Shown: piece by piece, positions 1 to 11,873 of the stretch
Position numbering within the stretch: the stretch's first letter is position 1
How the letters are laid out: every line of letters begins with the position of its first letter
From: Rhododendron vialii
Taxonomy: Eukaryota > Streptophyta > Magnoliopsida > Ericales > Ericaceae
DNA length: 64,000 bases
Direction of reading: 5' to 3'
NCBI RefSeq assembly: GCF_030253575.1
Contig: NC_080568.1
Location: forward strand, 4,873,501 to 4,937,500
The notes under the pieces: model-generated
The model's input: the letters and a program-made list of their open reading frames with translations, nothing else
Told to the model about the DNA's origin: nothing
Database searches by the model: none
Made by a program: the position numbers and the translations under genes

Positions 1-583
1 CTCGTTCTTTAATTATGTCAAAGAATGTACGGAGAAAACAATAGTAGTACTGATCTTGATTTTGCCTAAAGTGAAATACTATAACTGAACTCTAGTCATC
101 AGCATTACTTTGATAGATATATTCTACAGTAGTTGTTTGATTTGAGAGACCGGTTATGAGTAAATTATGATAACTGAAGCAAAACAATGTTGGATTTGTG
201 GGTCACCCACCCACCCACACGCACAACACAAACACCAAACGCGCATGCATGCTTTGACCAGAATGGCCACTTCGCGAAAGAAAGTTAAGTAATTTTTGTA
301 CCGGATAGAAATAATGTACTAGTACAAACACTGATTTAACTCTCACTCTCTCAACTCATACACCCGTTGCCCTGCTCCCTGAATTTTTTGCGTAGCATGT
401 TGGCTGATGACTGTGTCAGGGGTATGCCATGTGCTTTTGTTTTCATGTTTGGGCATAAAATGAATTTATCTACCGGGAAGAAAAGAAGTCTAGTATGCAA
501 AAATATCAAATCCATTGACAAATTATGCACATTTTCGAGCTTGCTTTGCCCTGACTTTTCCGGTTTTTAATCTGCAAGGATCA
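1..583. other. intergenic, no gene recognised
   Basis: AT-rich sequence with a short run of CCCA repeats near 208-220. I see no coding region or mobile element I can name. The part next to 584 would be the promoter of the F-box pseudogene. Confidence 0.5.
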
Positions 584-1824
584 ATGGTTGGCAAGCAGCG
601 ATCTTCCTGAAGATCTGGTGATTGATCAGATCCTCTCGAGATTGCCTGTCAAATCTCTAATGCGATTCAAGAGTGTTTGCAAAAGATGGCATTCTCTTCC
701 TACGAACCCTAGCTTTATTGCGTCACATCTCAAACATAGTAATGCTTCTAATACGCTGGCCAGTTGGGATGGTAACAACGGTCTCATAGTTGGGCATGAA
801 GGCTTTCGCTTATTCACAGTATGTTCTCTCAAATTTGCCTTCCAACCTGTGAATCTTAATTTTGGGTTTGACAGGAAACCAGATTTAGTTTTGGGTCCTT
901 GTGATGGCGTGTTTTGTCTACATTGGAGGCCTATTGAGTTTTTTTCACATGGACCTCTTGTTGAGCGGCTACCAATTATTGCACTGTGGAACCCTGCAAC
1001 TAGGGCCTTTAGCATTCTCCCCATGTCCAAATTTGACTTCCCACCATATAAGAAGGTGTATTCTTGTCTGGTTGGGTTTGGCTTTGATCTCACAGCTAAA
1101 AGTATCAAGGTGGTTAAAGTTGTAAATTTCCGCGGGGTTGAAGCGTACCAATATGTTTACATTAATTATGCTGAAGTTTACGACTTAAGCTCTGGTTTTT
1201 GGAGAGTTCTCCCCGTGGATGATACTGTCCAAAAGGTTTCTGTTCACGATTTTCCAACCCACGGCATGTACAATAACAACGATGGTGTTTTTCATTGGCA
1301 CTCAGTGCGCAGGTTTCGTGGAATCGGTGTGCCTTACATTCACCTAGTTCTTTCGTTTGACATAAGTCGGGAGTTGTTCCATGTGACACTAATGCCAGAG
1401 AAGTTCAACGCATTAATTTCGAGTCCCCGTAACAGATTTAAGTTTTGTCACTTCTCACTGCTTAGGGACTCCCTTGCGGTAAATTTATCTTTCACCAAGG
1501 AAGGCCGCAAAATAGTTGAACTATGGGCGATGAAGGATGAAGGACTTCTGCCGCGTGGTTGAGGCTGGGGAATCCTTCTCCTCATACAGTTGGTCACATG
1601 AATCGACTGTGGAGCACCTATGTTCCGAAGCATGTGTCTCAACGGGTTTCTTGAATAAAAATGAGCTTCTGCTGTGGAAAATAGACTTGCAGCTGAGATA
1701 TACCCCATTCTTGTATGACATTGTTGCCAAACAGGCTAGGGATTTGCGTGAGCTGAATTTCCTATACAAAGAGAGCCTAGTTTCAGTTAAGGGAGGCTGT
1801 GGAAATGACTCCATTCCGTATTAG
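584..1824 (+). pseudogene. F-box protein pseudogene (F-box plus F-box-associated domain)
   Basis: An open frame from about 588 to 1562 encodes an F-box with LPEDLVIDQILSRLPVKSLM and VCKRW, followed by a typical F-box-associated region (NPATR, VGFGFD, YDLSSGFWR). Intact proteins of this class recruit substrates to SCF ubiquitin ligases. The frame has no ATG at its start. The only nearby ATG (584-586) is offset by four extra bases (587-590) from the codons that follow, so it reads out of frame and stops after eight codons. A second break lies near 1530-1560: the frame stops at 1562, while family-like C-terminal sequence (GFLNKNELLLW, YDIVAKQ) continues in another frame to 1824. At least two frameshifts make it a recent pseudogene, unless the assembly has errors here. 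The gene appears to be intronless, as is common in this family. Confidence 0.8.
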
Positions 1825-3235
1825 TATCAATTTACGTATAAATGACATTGGTGTTCTTTGGTTTTCTTTCATTTGGCGAAGCACAGTTGTGGCTGTGATG
1901 TTCATTATTTATGGCACTGCTAGTGAGAGGGCTCTACATTGTTCAATACTCGATGTTTTAACATTATTTGGTATTTGGTGTCTGTAATTTTTTGGATTAT
2001 TTCAGTTAAAATGATGTTGAAGTTAAACATTTACCTAAAATTATTGTATTTTCATGTAGGTGTCTGATATTTAACTTCAATTTCATGAAGTATAAGTTTG
2101 TACTTCGACGTCTCATATTGTTTGTCTACTTTTTCATTTCGAATGTCTCAAATTGATTGTCCATTTTGCAGATCCCAATAATAAAGTTTTATATGTTCGA
2201 AATATAATGAAGTTTTATGAAAGGGCATCTCCAACCAACATCTTCCAAATCTTCATTTTGGAGGACCAAAATACTATTATTTTATTCATGCCCCTTGTAT
2301 AAAGGAGTGAAGAGCATGTAAGCCATGGGCCCTTTTTTGTCCGGACAAAATTGACCCTGCCGTTTTGGCCTTGGTTGGCTTGGCTAGAGTGGTTGAGGAG
2401 TACTTAAGTAATTTCGTAGACTTTTTCAGATTATCTTTGACGCAGCGGAATTCACGAGAGACTAGTTAGCGTACTAGTCCAAACGAGATAAACAACTCGT
2501 CGCAACGAGCAAATCCTGTGCACAAGAAAGAAAGAGAGAATCTCTGAATATTATTGATCAAAAAGCTCCATAAACTCTAGGTTTCAAACCCTTAAATAGG
2601 CTGAAACCCTAGAAATCCTAAAAATAAACTTTAAAAATAAAAAGTCCCAGAATTTGGGGCTTTTCCTAAAACTGAAATCGGGAAAGAAAAACAAGACTTT
2701 CCCCAAAAGAATCAACTTAAAAGGAAGTATGGTCTAAGAGTTACTAACGAAACAAATCTTTCCTAAAACAGCAAAATAACGCAATTGAAGGCCTAAGCGA
2801 AGGAATTAGGCCGAAAAGCACCATCGATCATCAACTTAGGGTTATGAGTATTGACTGGAGCGCGAAAATAAGTCAGCCCACCAAGTTTGGGCCTATTCCG
2901 AGCTCGTCCGAATTTAGCCAATTTGGGTAATCTGAAATTAAACACCGTTTGGACTTTCGGGGCTTGGCTCGGTCCAGCTGATCATGGAATTGGGCCTCCA
3001 CGCGTTCAACATCAATCTTATTGGCCTAATCAGGCTTTTGATGTTTTCCGTTTGTGTGTGAGTTATCCAGAAGTGCAAGAGCTTTTTGGGTAGAACACAT
3101 TCTGTAGTGTTAACACAAAAACACAAAGACAATTGTGCGTTTGCCAATAGTACTAGAGTCACACCCATTTACACATCCACGCTCATGTACATGGTATGTA
3201 CAATGCATATGTACCTATAGCAGTACTCTTTAGCA
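1825..3235. other. intergenic, probably repeat-derived
   Basis: No gene recognised. Near 2224 there is a GGCATCTCCAACC motif that resembles termini of plant MITEs. The stretch 2440-2860 looks like degraded LTR or other repeat sequence, but I could not find its ends. A terminus resembling the MITE at 44428-44796 (GTACATATT-like, then tagcagtactc) lies near 3190-3235. Confidence 0.35.
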
Positions 3236-4320
3236 TTACTGCTCTCCCTTCTCTATGTGGAAGGTTATATCCATGTGGACATTGAGACTCTCTCTTGTAC
3301 ATAAAAATTCCAAATTTACAAAATTGATCTTCGCAATTGTTTCCAAGGGATTGACACCCCCATTACGGAAGATAGCTTCATTCCTAGCTTTCCAAATATA
3401 CCAGGAAATAGTGGAATAGAAAGGGAGGACAGGTTGGTTTGAGGACCCATTGGTCAAAGGAAGGGGGATCCATATTCCGGGACAGAGCCCCCCTGCTAAC
3501 AAAGCTGATTGCCTCTTTTGAGTTCGAACTGTCAAACACATCCAAAGTCCATCGCAAAGTTGATTCTGGGCTGCCCCTGTCACCATTTAACTGAACATTG
3601 CACCCAAACCAAGCTGCCCTAGTCCACGGACATGCAAATAGGAGGTGTTCAATGAATTCTATCTGCGCATCACAAAACGAGCAAGAGCTCGAATTAGCAC
3701 ACCTCCTTCTGAAAAGATTTTCCTTGTCGCAACAGCATTTTTACACACCCTCCACCAAAAAATACTAATCTTGTTTGGGACTTTGAGCTTCCAGACAAAC
3801 CTCCAAAAGCCCTCCTTTGGTTTGAACGAAGGCTCTGGCTCTCATACGCAAGATGATACGCAGATTTGACCGTATGGATTCCATTCTGAGTGAAATGCCA
3901 GACAAGATGTCATTCCTCTTTTCTACTGAGAGAGGGATAGATGTAATCGCTTCCAATTCTTCTTGCGTAACTACCAATGAAATCTTTTGCCTATCCCATT
4001 TGCCTCGTGGAAGAATCCCATCTGCCACCGAGTTAATCATACAGTTGGCTGGCTTGGTAGAATTTAACTTGTATTTAGGCAAAGAGGGGATCCATGGGTC
4101 TTCCCAAAAATCGGTGGTAACACCATCTTGCACCTATTTCCTGATTCCCAAAATTTTTTACTAGCTTTTATTGACACATCATGTTCGCACTTGGTTTGAA
4201 TAGCACGACAGGTTTGGCAAGGTAAGTAAAATCCCAGAATGCTAAAGGCCAAAGCTTGGCCCCTGTATAATATAGTGAGACAGTAGATGAGAGTCACTTT
4301 GAAGAATTTCAAACCTTTAC
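3236..4320 (-). mobile_element. LINE (non-LTR retrotransposon) 3'-end remnant
   Basis: On the minus strand, going down from 4320, broken frames read the C-terminal part of a plant LINE polyprotein. First comes the region after the reverse transcriptase (DGVTTDFWEDPWIPSLPKYK, about 4130-4070). Then comes a zf-RVT zinc-binding segment (CANSSSCSFCDAQIEFIEHL and FACPWTRAAW, about 3700-3610). Last is the terminal motif SWYIWKARNEAIFRNGG (about 3400-3350). The frame changes several times, so the copy is dead. Reverse transcriptase core and endonuclease are absent, so the copy is 5'-truncated. I did not find a clear target duplication. Confidence 0.8.
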
Positions 4321-4621
4321 TTGACCAACATAAGGTTTCTACGATTCAAGAATACTTTGAAGTATTCTGGAATTTTCATGTACGAGATTGATCACTCTAA
4401 AATTTACATCCTGAATACATGCCTTTTACGAGCATAGAATCAAAAAATTATTTTCGTACGGCAGACCAAACAAGCCGAACAAATGAAGAAAAATTGTACA
4501 TAATTTACAACCAAAATTGGAGGAAATCTATTCCCCCTCCCGTGTACATTGTCCAACTCAGAAAATATACCCTAGGCACCTCCTAAAAAAAATAAAAGTA
4601 CAACAAGAAGTATTGCCCCTA

Positions 4622-7600
4622 TCAAGACTTATTCTGGTACTTCACTTTGTGGGAGATCTTGATGTAATTTAGGAGCTTGGTTAAGGCCTTACCACTGTCA
4701 ATGGCTTCCCTTGCTCTATCCATGGCTAAGGATACATCTTGTGCACCATCACAGCCCAGCAAGTGATCTACCATTCCGGCATTTAAAACGATTCGATCGT
4801 ACGCCGGACCTTTCTGACCACGTAGAGCTTCTAAACCTAATTCTATATTCCTCGAAACCTGGACGTAGGAAACAAATGGCATCACAGTAATAAACTTTTA
4901 TGTTCTTGAGCAAGAGAAAAAAACTAAAATAGACCATAGAAGATGGAATTTAAAAACAAACCCAAGCAGGATGGCAAAAAAGAGAAGCCTCTACTATTGC
5001 AGACTTAATCTCATCCAATCATATTAAGTGAATTTAAAACGAGTATTTTTCCAGACAAAAAAAAAAAGGTATATGGATTCCTACGATTATTAAGGAGACC
5101 CAAAACTAGATTATAAATTTATCTCAAGGGAGCAGGAGCACCCCCACTGACGACCTGAACAATATTTCAGAAGCTCGAAAATGATATTCAAAAACAGAAT
5201 ACTGAATATCTAGAATTGTTGAAATTTTCCTCACCAGGCTTGATTATCATGGAATGAAGGGTGTAGCTTAAAAAAATGCTAAATCTGTCACAAAATTTCA
5301 CTGCAGTTCACTGTCGAACATGAAGGCAAGCATAATACAAAGAACAGGGAGCAAAACTCGAAGCAGTAACTTAACAACTGAATACGAAGCATGGGCTTTT
5401 ACTACAAAGTCGAATAGGCATTGAAATGGGATAGATAGGTAAAGATGGGCGATAGCATATCTGTTGCATGTAGACCAGGCTACCATCATTGATATCTTCT
5501 TTTGTTAGATATAAACCACTTTGCTTTGAGGTTGTAGTGGTGTTTTCCATGAACTGCGATTTTTCTATCATGAGAAATTACTTGACTGCACGACTGACTA
5601 ACATCTGACTAGATTCAGAAATTGAAAGTGAGTGGAAGGAGAAATATCAAATTTCAAACGGCAAAATATCAAATTTCAAACGGCAAAATTTCAAATTTCC
5701 CTTGCATTGATATCATTTTCTCATAGATGGAGATGCATAGATGATGCAGTAGTAGAGGGACATCATATTGAGCAATAGGCCCCTGCGTGCCCGGTCTCTT
5801 CCATATTTGCATCACATCAAAGCTAGGGTATAAGCTATGCAAACAAGAGAAGAGGTAGCCATGTAAAGAGGATCTAGAAGGCTTACCGATCTATCTGTTC
5901 TCGGAGTATCAGTGGGTTCAAAGCCATAGTCTTTGGCATTTACCTCAAGATTGAAACTCTCACGTGACACGCCTGTACCATTGAAACACGGATTTCAGAT
6001 TTAGCAGGGAGCTAATCTGTTTCTGTGCAATGCTTTCATGGAAATAACAACCTTAGCCACTAGCATATCTGTATACCTTACATAATAGTCTTCAACTCTA
6101 AACACATGAACAGGGAAAAGGTAAAAAACAAAGGTCATTGCTAGATACACACCATCCACTTCATGAGCAGATGCCACATTCAGTGAGCGGAACCCTGAAC
6201 AGTAGTTCACAGGAAACCCTTTAGTTGAGGTTAATGACCGCAATCTTGTCGTCATCGAAAGTGCCCCTTCCTCACCCTAGATGAACAACATCAGATTATT
6301 ATTCTATTTTCAGGGAAAGAAATTATTCTTTAGCGTCCCAATGGATACACTACTGTTGAGGCCAACTATATTTCAAAGAGAGCAAGATAAGCTTCTTTCA
6401 TGACTAGAATAATGTCTTCCTGGTATAGAAGGAATGTATTATCATTACTGGAAACTTATTAGATCAAAAGATATAAAAGGTTGAGTACCTTCACCACCAA
6501 ACCAGATTGAACACCTCTTCTTCTCATAAGCATTAAAAGTGGTTCCTCATAACCTTCATGATAAAATCCAGCAACAATTGCTTCCCTCCCCCGTGCCTAG
6601 TGAAAAGACAAGAAGCAAGATTGTGAGTTAAGTTGGCGGAACAATAATGAAAATTTACACAGGGATGGCTAATATCATGGCCAAGTAGTTTCTTTTCTCT
6701 GTAATGCCCTGGCGAGAAGAGTGCAGATGGCTGTTTTGCATTAGCTATAGAAGTGATAGAACTTTGAGAATAGGGTTTAAAGTCTACAACAAACAAAGAA
6801 CATGCACTGATCTTTCTAGCTTCTATATTTGTTAGTTGTTATAGATTTGAGATCTACACTCGATGTGCATCTCATATCAAGTTCTTGAAATCATATCAGA
6901 GAAGACTGGATCACCCAGATAATACATTCAAGAGCAGTCCAATTGAAAACAATGTTGCTTACCCTCACAAATTGCTGAACCTTCTCAGATGTTGCCACTG
7001 GAGGACGCTTCTTTATATGTTCCCGCAACCCAATTAAAGAGTACCTTGCAAACCAATTTGAGTAATGTTAGGCTTTGTTTCTAGCCCTGAGCAAATACAA
7101 AGATAGTTACACAACCATATATCTCAGCCTTGAAGCATAATCGACTTTCTTTAAACTTTCATTATTTATCATCTTTTGTGAGCATTCCATTGATTTTCTT
7201 TTTGTTCTTCTCTTTAGTTACACCTAGGGGAGACGGTTTGAAGAAACAATAAGATATTGGACTAATTACTTCACGAAATGCAGCAGTATTTTACAATGTA
7301 ATTTTTTACAGGACAAGTAGATGGAAAGTGTGGCCAAAGTCATAACTCATGCATAGCTAAGTTGAAAATATGTATTGGCGTCTCAACCAATTGCATAGAA
7401 GCATTAACCAGAACACACAACATTGTAGAAAACTAAGGAAGTCTGCCAATAGAACTAGAGGAAAATAATCATTACATAATATAAGATGCACAAAAGCATC
7501 TTTTTCAAAGCACAAAATTCGTGGCAAAGGAAAAAGAGTTAATTATATGACTCTCATGATACCTCAAAATTTGACTGGTAAAGAAGTCAAATATCAACTC

Positions 7601-10600
7601 AAACCATTTACAGAGGCCCAAGCATTTCAGGAGATGCACATCTGCCAATATGGTGCTGCAATGTTATCCTCAGGCATAGAACCTATAAGTCATTGTTTTG
7701 GCTAACAATTATTGACCTCAAATTTGCATATCATAGCCTAGGAGGGGCTATTAGGGTATCTAGTACATAAGTTAAATGAGAAAGTTTAATCCTCCATGTA
7801 CGTTGAGCAATAATGCATCATGAAATTAACTAATTCTCTCTAGAAGGAACATTGAATTTCAACAATGAGTCAATGACAATAAAGGAACTGAAAGAAGTAA
7901 ATGCCTACGCCATAAATTCTTAATACAAGAAACCAAAAGAAAGTTGGAAGAGAAAAAAAAAAGGTTATTTTTACATACATTGATGGGACAGCTTCACGTT
8001 GGCTCATGTAAGCAAATCCGACTTCCTCGTCCTGGAGTAGAACAGTTCAGAAAAGTTAGATACTACTGGAATTTATTCAAGACGCAGCAAAATCATCAGT
8101 ATGGCACAGCAAGAAAGAATGTAGGAAACCAAAGACCTCAAGAAGTTTTTTGGCCTGCAATGGGGATAACTGTGTATTTGCTCCTATGAACTTCAGCATT
8201 TGTTCTTCAGTTATGCCCCCCTGAAAACATAAGACCATCTCAGTTCACATAAAACGCAAAATATGACTTCTTTTTCTTTAGTTTCCTCTTCATGCTGGTG
8301 ATGTTTCTATTTCCTTCAAAAAGTTCCATGAAACATAGATAAGAGAGAAAAGAAAATAACAGTAATCAAACAAATAACGATGCAAATTTTGCATACAAGA
8401 AAACTTCTCTCTCGAAGTAATAATCACCATTGTATAAAGATAATTCGGATGATGCTCTCATACATAGTAAGACATTAAGGACATGAAGAACCAAAGAGTA
8501 ACAAAAATGCCACTTTTGTTCTTTTTCGTTTGAGAGAGAATGAAACAGGCCACAGTGGCAAGGTAAGCTAACCGATGACCTTTGGTGGCATCCATTCCAC
8601 CCCATGAAGCAAGCAGGATTCACCATAACAGGACCTAACTGCAGCAACAAATAGAGTGCTCCTGAAGTACCGAGTGTTTCCATCGTAAGGCTCACCATAG
8701 TGAGTCAAAGATCTGACATCAGCAATTGGCCGGGGACCTAATATTCAATAAATAATGACTAAGAGACGGGTATTGATTCTATGATCTAAAAACCACCAGA
8801 CTAACAGATAATAAACATTACCGAGTTCATCATCAAATGCAAGGCAATATGCTTTCAACTCACGATCTGTTTCTCTATTCATGCGTTGGCCTATTAAAAA
8901 TGCTGAAAGCAGTGACTCACTTGCTGAGGTCTCATTTTCTAATTTCAATGGAAGAACGTCTTTTAGAACACCTTGAACCTCTTCATATCCTAGGTGACCC
9001 CCTGCTAAGACTTCCCTAAGGGCACCCACCAATCTCATATCGTTTGTGCAATTACCAACATAGTGGGGGCCTATTGAATTACCAACTCCCATCATAGAGC
9101 CTTCAGGATCAGCTATGAAGATTATGTCTGGGGAAAGCGCTCGAACCAAATGCGGCCAATATGTATTCATTGCACGTGTTTCCCCCTCACTCCATTGAGT
9201 TTCTTCAGGAAACGCATTTGCACGAATGGTCATTGCAGCAAAAAAAGCCCCAAGTTGTGCTTTTGAAACCTGCTCTTCATCTTTAAGTTCTCCCTTAGCT
9301 GTGTACGCAGAGTTAGAGAAACATTAGCATTCCAAAAATGTTAGCTGAGTCAAGATTGAGGGACATTTCTTACACATAAACAAGATTCCAGTTAGAATCA
9401 ACAAAAAACGTACGAGAAATAAGTGTGTGGGTTGGGGTTGGTTCAAATTGCTTCTTGACAAAATTCGGATAAGTTATTTCAGCTCCACTATACCCCAAAT
9501 ATTACTTTTTTCCTTTTCGATTTTGTTCCTCTTACAAAATCCTAAACTTGAGCCTCAAACTCGCTACACAAATCTGCATAATACACGGGTCGAGTCTCAA
9601 TACTGCAATGAATTGAAGCTCTTTTTCTTTTCATTCTACTCCATTAATCTGTAAAAAAATACAAAAAATAAAAGGAAGAAAGGGTAGTCGTTGCATGGGA
9701 GTTGCGCTTTGGCCTGTGAGGCTCATCTTCGACATTTCTTAACCAGCTAAACATTGAACAAACAAAGGTTGGGCTTCTGGGCATGACTTTAGACCAATGT
9801 ACAGATTTACACACGTCGTTTGTCTGAGCGGACAATGTATGTGCAACCTAATACCCTCTTTATAACCCTATTTAAAGGCATGGTGAAGCCCTAGCCCTAA
9901 CTTTATTCGATTGAGAGAGTGAGAGAGAGGAGGGACGTTCTAACGATGAGGAACGGAGACAGATAGTGGAGCAATTGAAAGCTCTGGTGGAGGGGCAGGA
10001 AGTTCTGGTGCAGTAGACGAAAGCCTTCAACGATTAGAAAAGCTTAGGGCGAAAGAAAGAAAAAGGAGGCGGGCGACAAGAGAAAGAGGAAGAACAGAGA
10101 AGCAAAGGCAAAATGGAGGGTAAATAAGAAAAATCTAAAAGAGACCTCTTCCAATATCTTTGTATCGTGCTGACGCGTCGACATCCAGTCAAGCCCCTTC
10201 CATTGCTGTCCATTTGTGTTCTTCTTAGGCCGGTTTCACCATCCCTACTGGACTTGATATCCATAAATTGCTATTACGATGGGCGAGCTTAAGTCTATGG
10301 TGGCGACGTACGTGAAGGTTGTGGACAAAATGAAAGCCAAGATAAAGTTCATCGAAGATCAACTCATAGTCAAGGACTCAAGAACCATACCATCGCAAGC
10401 CAACACGAAGGGCCAGCAATAGAAGGGGCTTGACCAATGTGGACGCGCCAGCACAATACAAAGATATGGAAGCAGTCTCTTTTAGATTCATCTTATTTGC
10501 ACCCCATTTTGCCTTTGCTTCTATGTTCTTTATTTCTCTCGTCGTCTGCCTCCTTTTTCTTTCTTTCGTCCTCAACTTCTGATCGTTAAAGGCTTTCGTC

Positions 10601-11409
10601 TGCTGCTCCAGAGCTTCCTGCCCCTCCGCCAAAGCTTTCAACTGCTCCACTATCCGTCTTTGTTCCACATCCTTAGAACGTCTCTCCTGTCTCTCCTCTC
10701 TCTCTCTCAATCGAATAAAGTTAGGGCTAGGGCTTTGCCGCGGCTTTAAATAGGGTTACATTGTCCACTCAATCTAAATGGCAAATATTTACAAACAAAA
10801 ATGAAAAAAACACTATGAAATCTGAAATCGTCTAATCTATACTTTTTTCAATTTCGACCAATATTTTAGTACTTTCTTTATTCTTCTCAGCGATCAAATT
10901 TTTTTACGGGAAGCCAAACAAAAAGATTAATAAATTTCAATAATACCGACATTCTTTAGTAAGAATTAACTTAAGTCAAACTCACCAGTGAAGTGTGTTG
11001 ATGCAAATAGAGGAAACAATAGACCAATAAAAACCATAAAACTCGATTAACCTGATCTTAAAATGGTGTCCAAGACCTTGAAAGCCTGCTCTTCAGTGAG
11101 CGGTCTGGTTTGTGTGGGCCCGGTGCACACCTTCGCTTGAGCTTCCAACACCGTCTGATTCGGTTTCCGGTACTTCGGATTCCGATAAGACGACGAAACG
11201 GTCGGGTTTTGGATATCGGTTTCCGAAAGCCCTAGATCACCGATCGTAGCCGAATCCATCACGGATTTTACAGTCAACCGACATTTCCGTCGGATCCCAG
11301 TAAGGGTGAGTTTTGAGGAGAACTGAATAGAGGTTTGCAGCTTTGGTTGGGTATAGCGGTTGGCTGTGGGGATGGAAATTTTTGTGTCTGGATTGAGCAG
11401 AGCTTTCAT
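4622..11409 (-). CDS. TrpD-like glycosyltransferase family 3 protein, chloroplast (anthranilate phosphoribosyltransferase-like)
   Basis: Ten exons on the minus strand: 11409-11052, 9298-8822, 8737-8580, 8220-8137, 8031-7979, 7044-6963, 6596-6489, 6276-6153, 5972-5887 and 4858-4622. All introns are GT-AG and the phases agree, giving 588 aa. This matches the roughly 595-aa plant paralogue typified by Arabidopsis At1g70570, not PAT1. The N-terminus is basic and Ser/Thr-rich, like a transit peptide. Residues about 105-150 (PLTEEQAFKVLD, LGAFFAAMTIRA) resemble half of a Glycos_trans_3N helical domain. A second, clearer copy lies at about 205-278 (LREVLAGGHLGYEEVQ, SLLSAFLIGQRMNRET). The catalytic domain follows from about 285, ending GMVDHLLG and AREAIDSGKA. 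The PRPP loop GTGGD of true TrpD is absent; the matching region reads HYGEPYDGNTRYF. Its substrate is therefore uncertain. The start is the first ATG, with a CT/GA tract just upstream. Confidence 0.92.
9828..10772. repeat. long imperfect inverted repeat in intron 1 of the TrpD-like gene
   Basis: The left arm (about 9828-10225) and right arm (about 10395-10772) are diverged reverse complements, with a spacer of about 170 bp. Shared landmarks include the CCCTATTTAAA and CCCTAGCCCTAACTTTATTCG blocks at the outer ends and TCAAGCCCCTTC toward the centre. The right arm, read on the minus strand from 10710, carries a 110-codon frame rich in Glu, Arg, Lys and Gln that looks like a coiled coil (EQLKALAEGQEALEQQTKAF). 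The spacer starts a short plus-strand frame at 10279 (MGELKSMVATYVKVVDKMK). These could be pieces of a retrotransposon gag or a captured gene; I cannot identify them. Confidence 0.75.
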
Positions 11410-11411
11410 GG

Positions 11412-11414
<3 letters not shown>

Positions 11415-11442
<28 letters not shown>
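11415..11442. repeat. CT/GA microsatellite in the 5' leader of the TrpD-like gene
   Basis: A (TC)14 tract starts 6 bp upstream of the start codon at 11409. Read as mRNA it is a GA tract in the 5' leader. GA/CT tracts are frequent in plant 5' UTRs. Confidence 0.85.
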
Positions 11443-11445
<3 letters not shown>

Positions 11446-11501
11446 TTTGTTCTTCGCCTGCGTTAGAAAATGAAACGGATTAAAATAAGCGAAAATCCTA
11501 T

Positions 11502-11873
11502 GTGTACCGACCATTTTTGGACCGAAACCGTACCGACGGCCGCGCGCGGCCGTCTCCGGCCACCGGACGGCCGATCCGAGCCGTCCAAAAATTTTAAAAA
11601 AAAAAACCGAGGGGCCCCACGCGGGAATTAACGTCATCCGATGTGTGTAGGGTGCTTGATCTAAACACCCTATTTTTCGTGTATACATATATACACGAAA
11701 AATAGGGTGTTTAGATCAAGCACCCTACACACATCGGATGACGTTAATTCCCGCGTGGGGCCCCTCGGTTTTTTTTTTTTAAATTTTTGGACGGCTCGGA
11801 TCGGCCGTCCGGTGGCCGGAGACGGCCGCGCGCGGCCGTCGGTACGGTTTCGGTCCAAAAATGGTCGGTACAC
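11502..11873. repeat. 372-bp nearly perfect palindrome (foldback element or MITE) at the TrpD-like promoter
   Basis: The two 186-base arms are exact reverse complements, except one T/A difference beside the A-tract (near 11595) and the middle bases around 11686-11689. The centre is at 11687/11688. The outer ends read GTGTACCGACC and GGTCGGTACAC. The arms include a GC-rich CGGCCGCGCGCGGCCG block and the GGACGGCTCGGATC motif common in plant MITEs. A possible 3-bp duplication, CTA, flanks it (11498-11500 and 11874-11876), which would suit PIF/Harbinger, but this is weak. It lies 93-464 bp upstream of the TrpD-like start codon. It contains only shadow frames. Confidence 0.9.

Noticed and set aside
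11047..11873. Long minus-strand frames across the palindrome (to 11688 and 11873)
   Set aside because: The true TrpD-like start is the ATG at 11409. The upstream part is palindrome and leader sequence that happens to be open.
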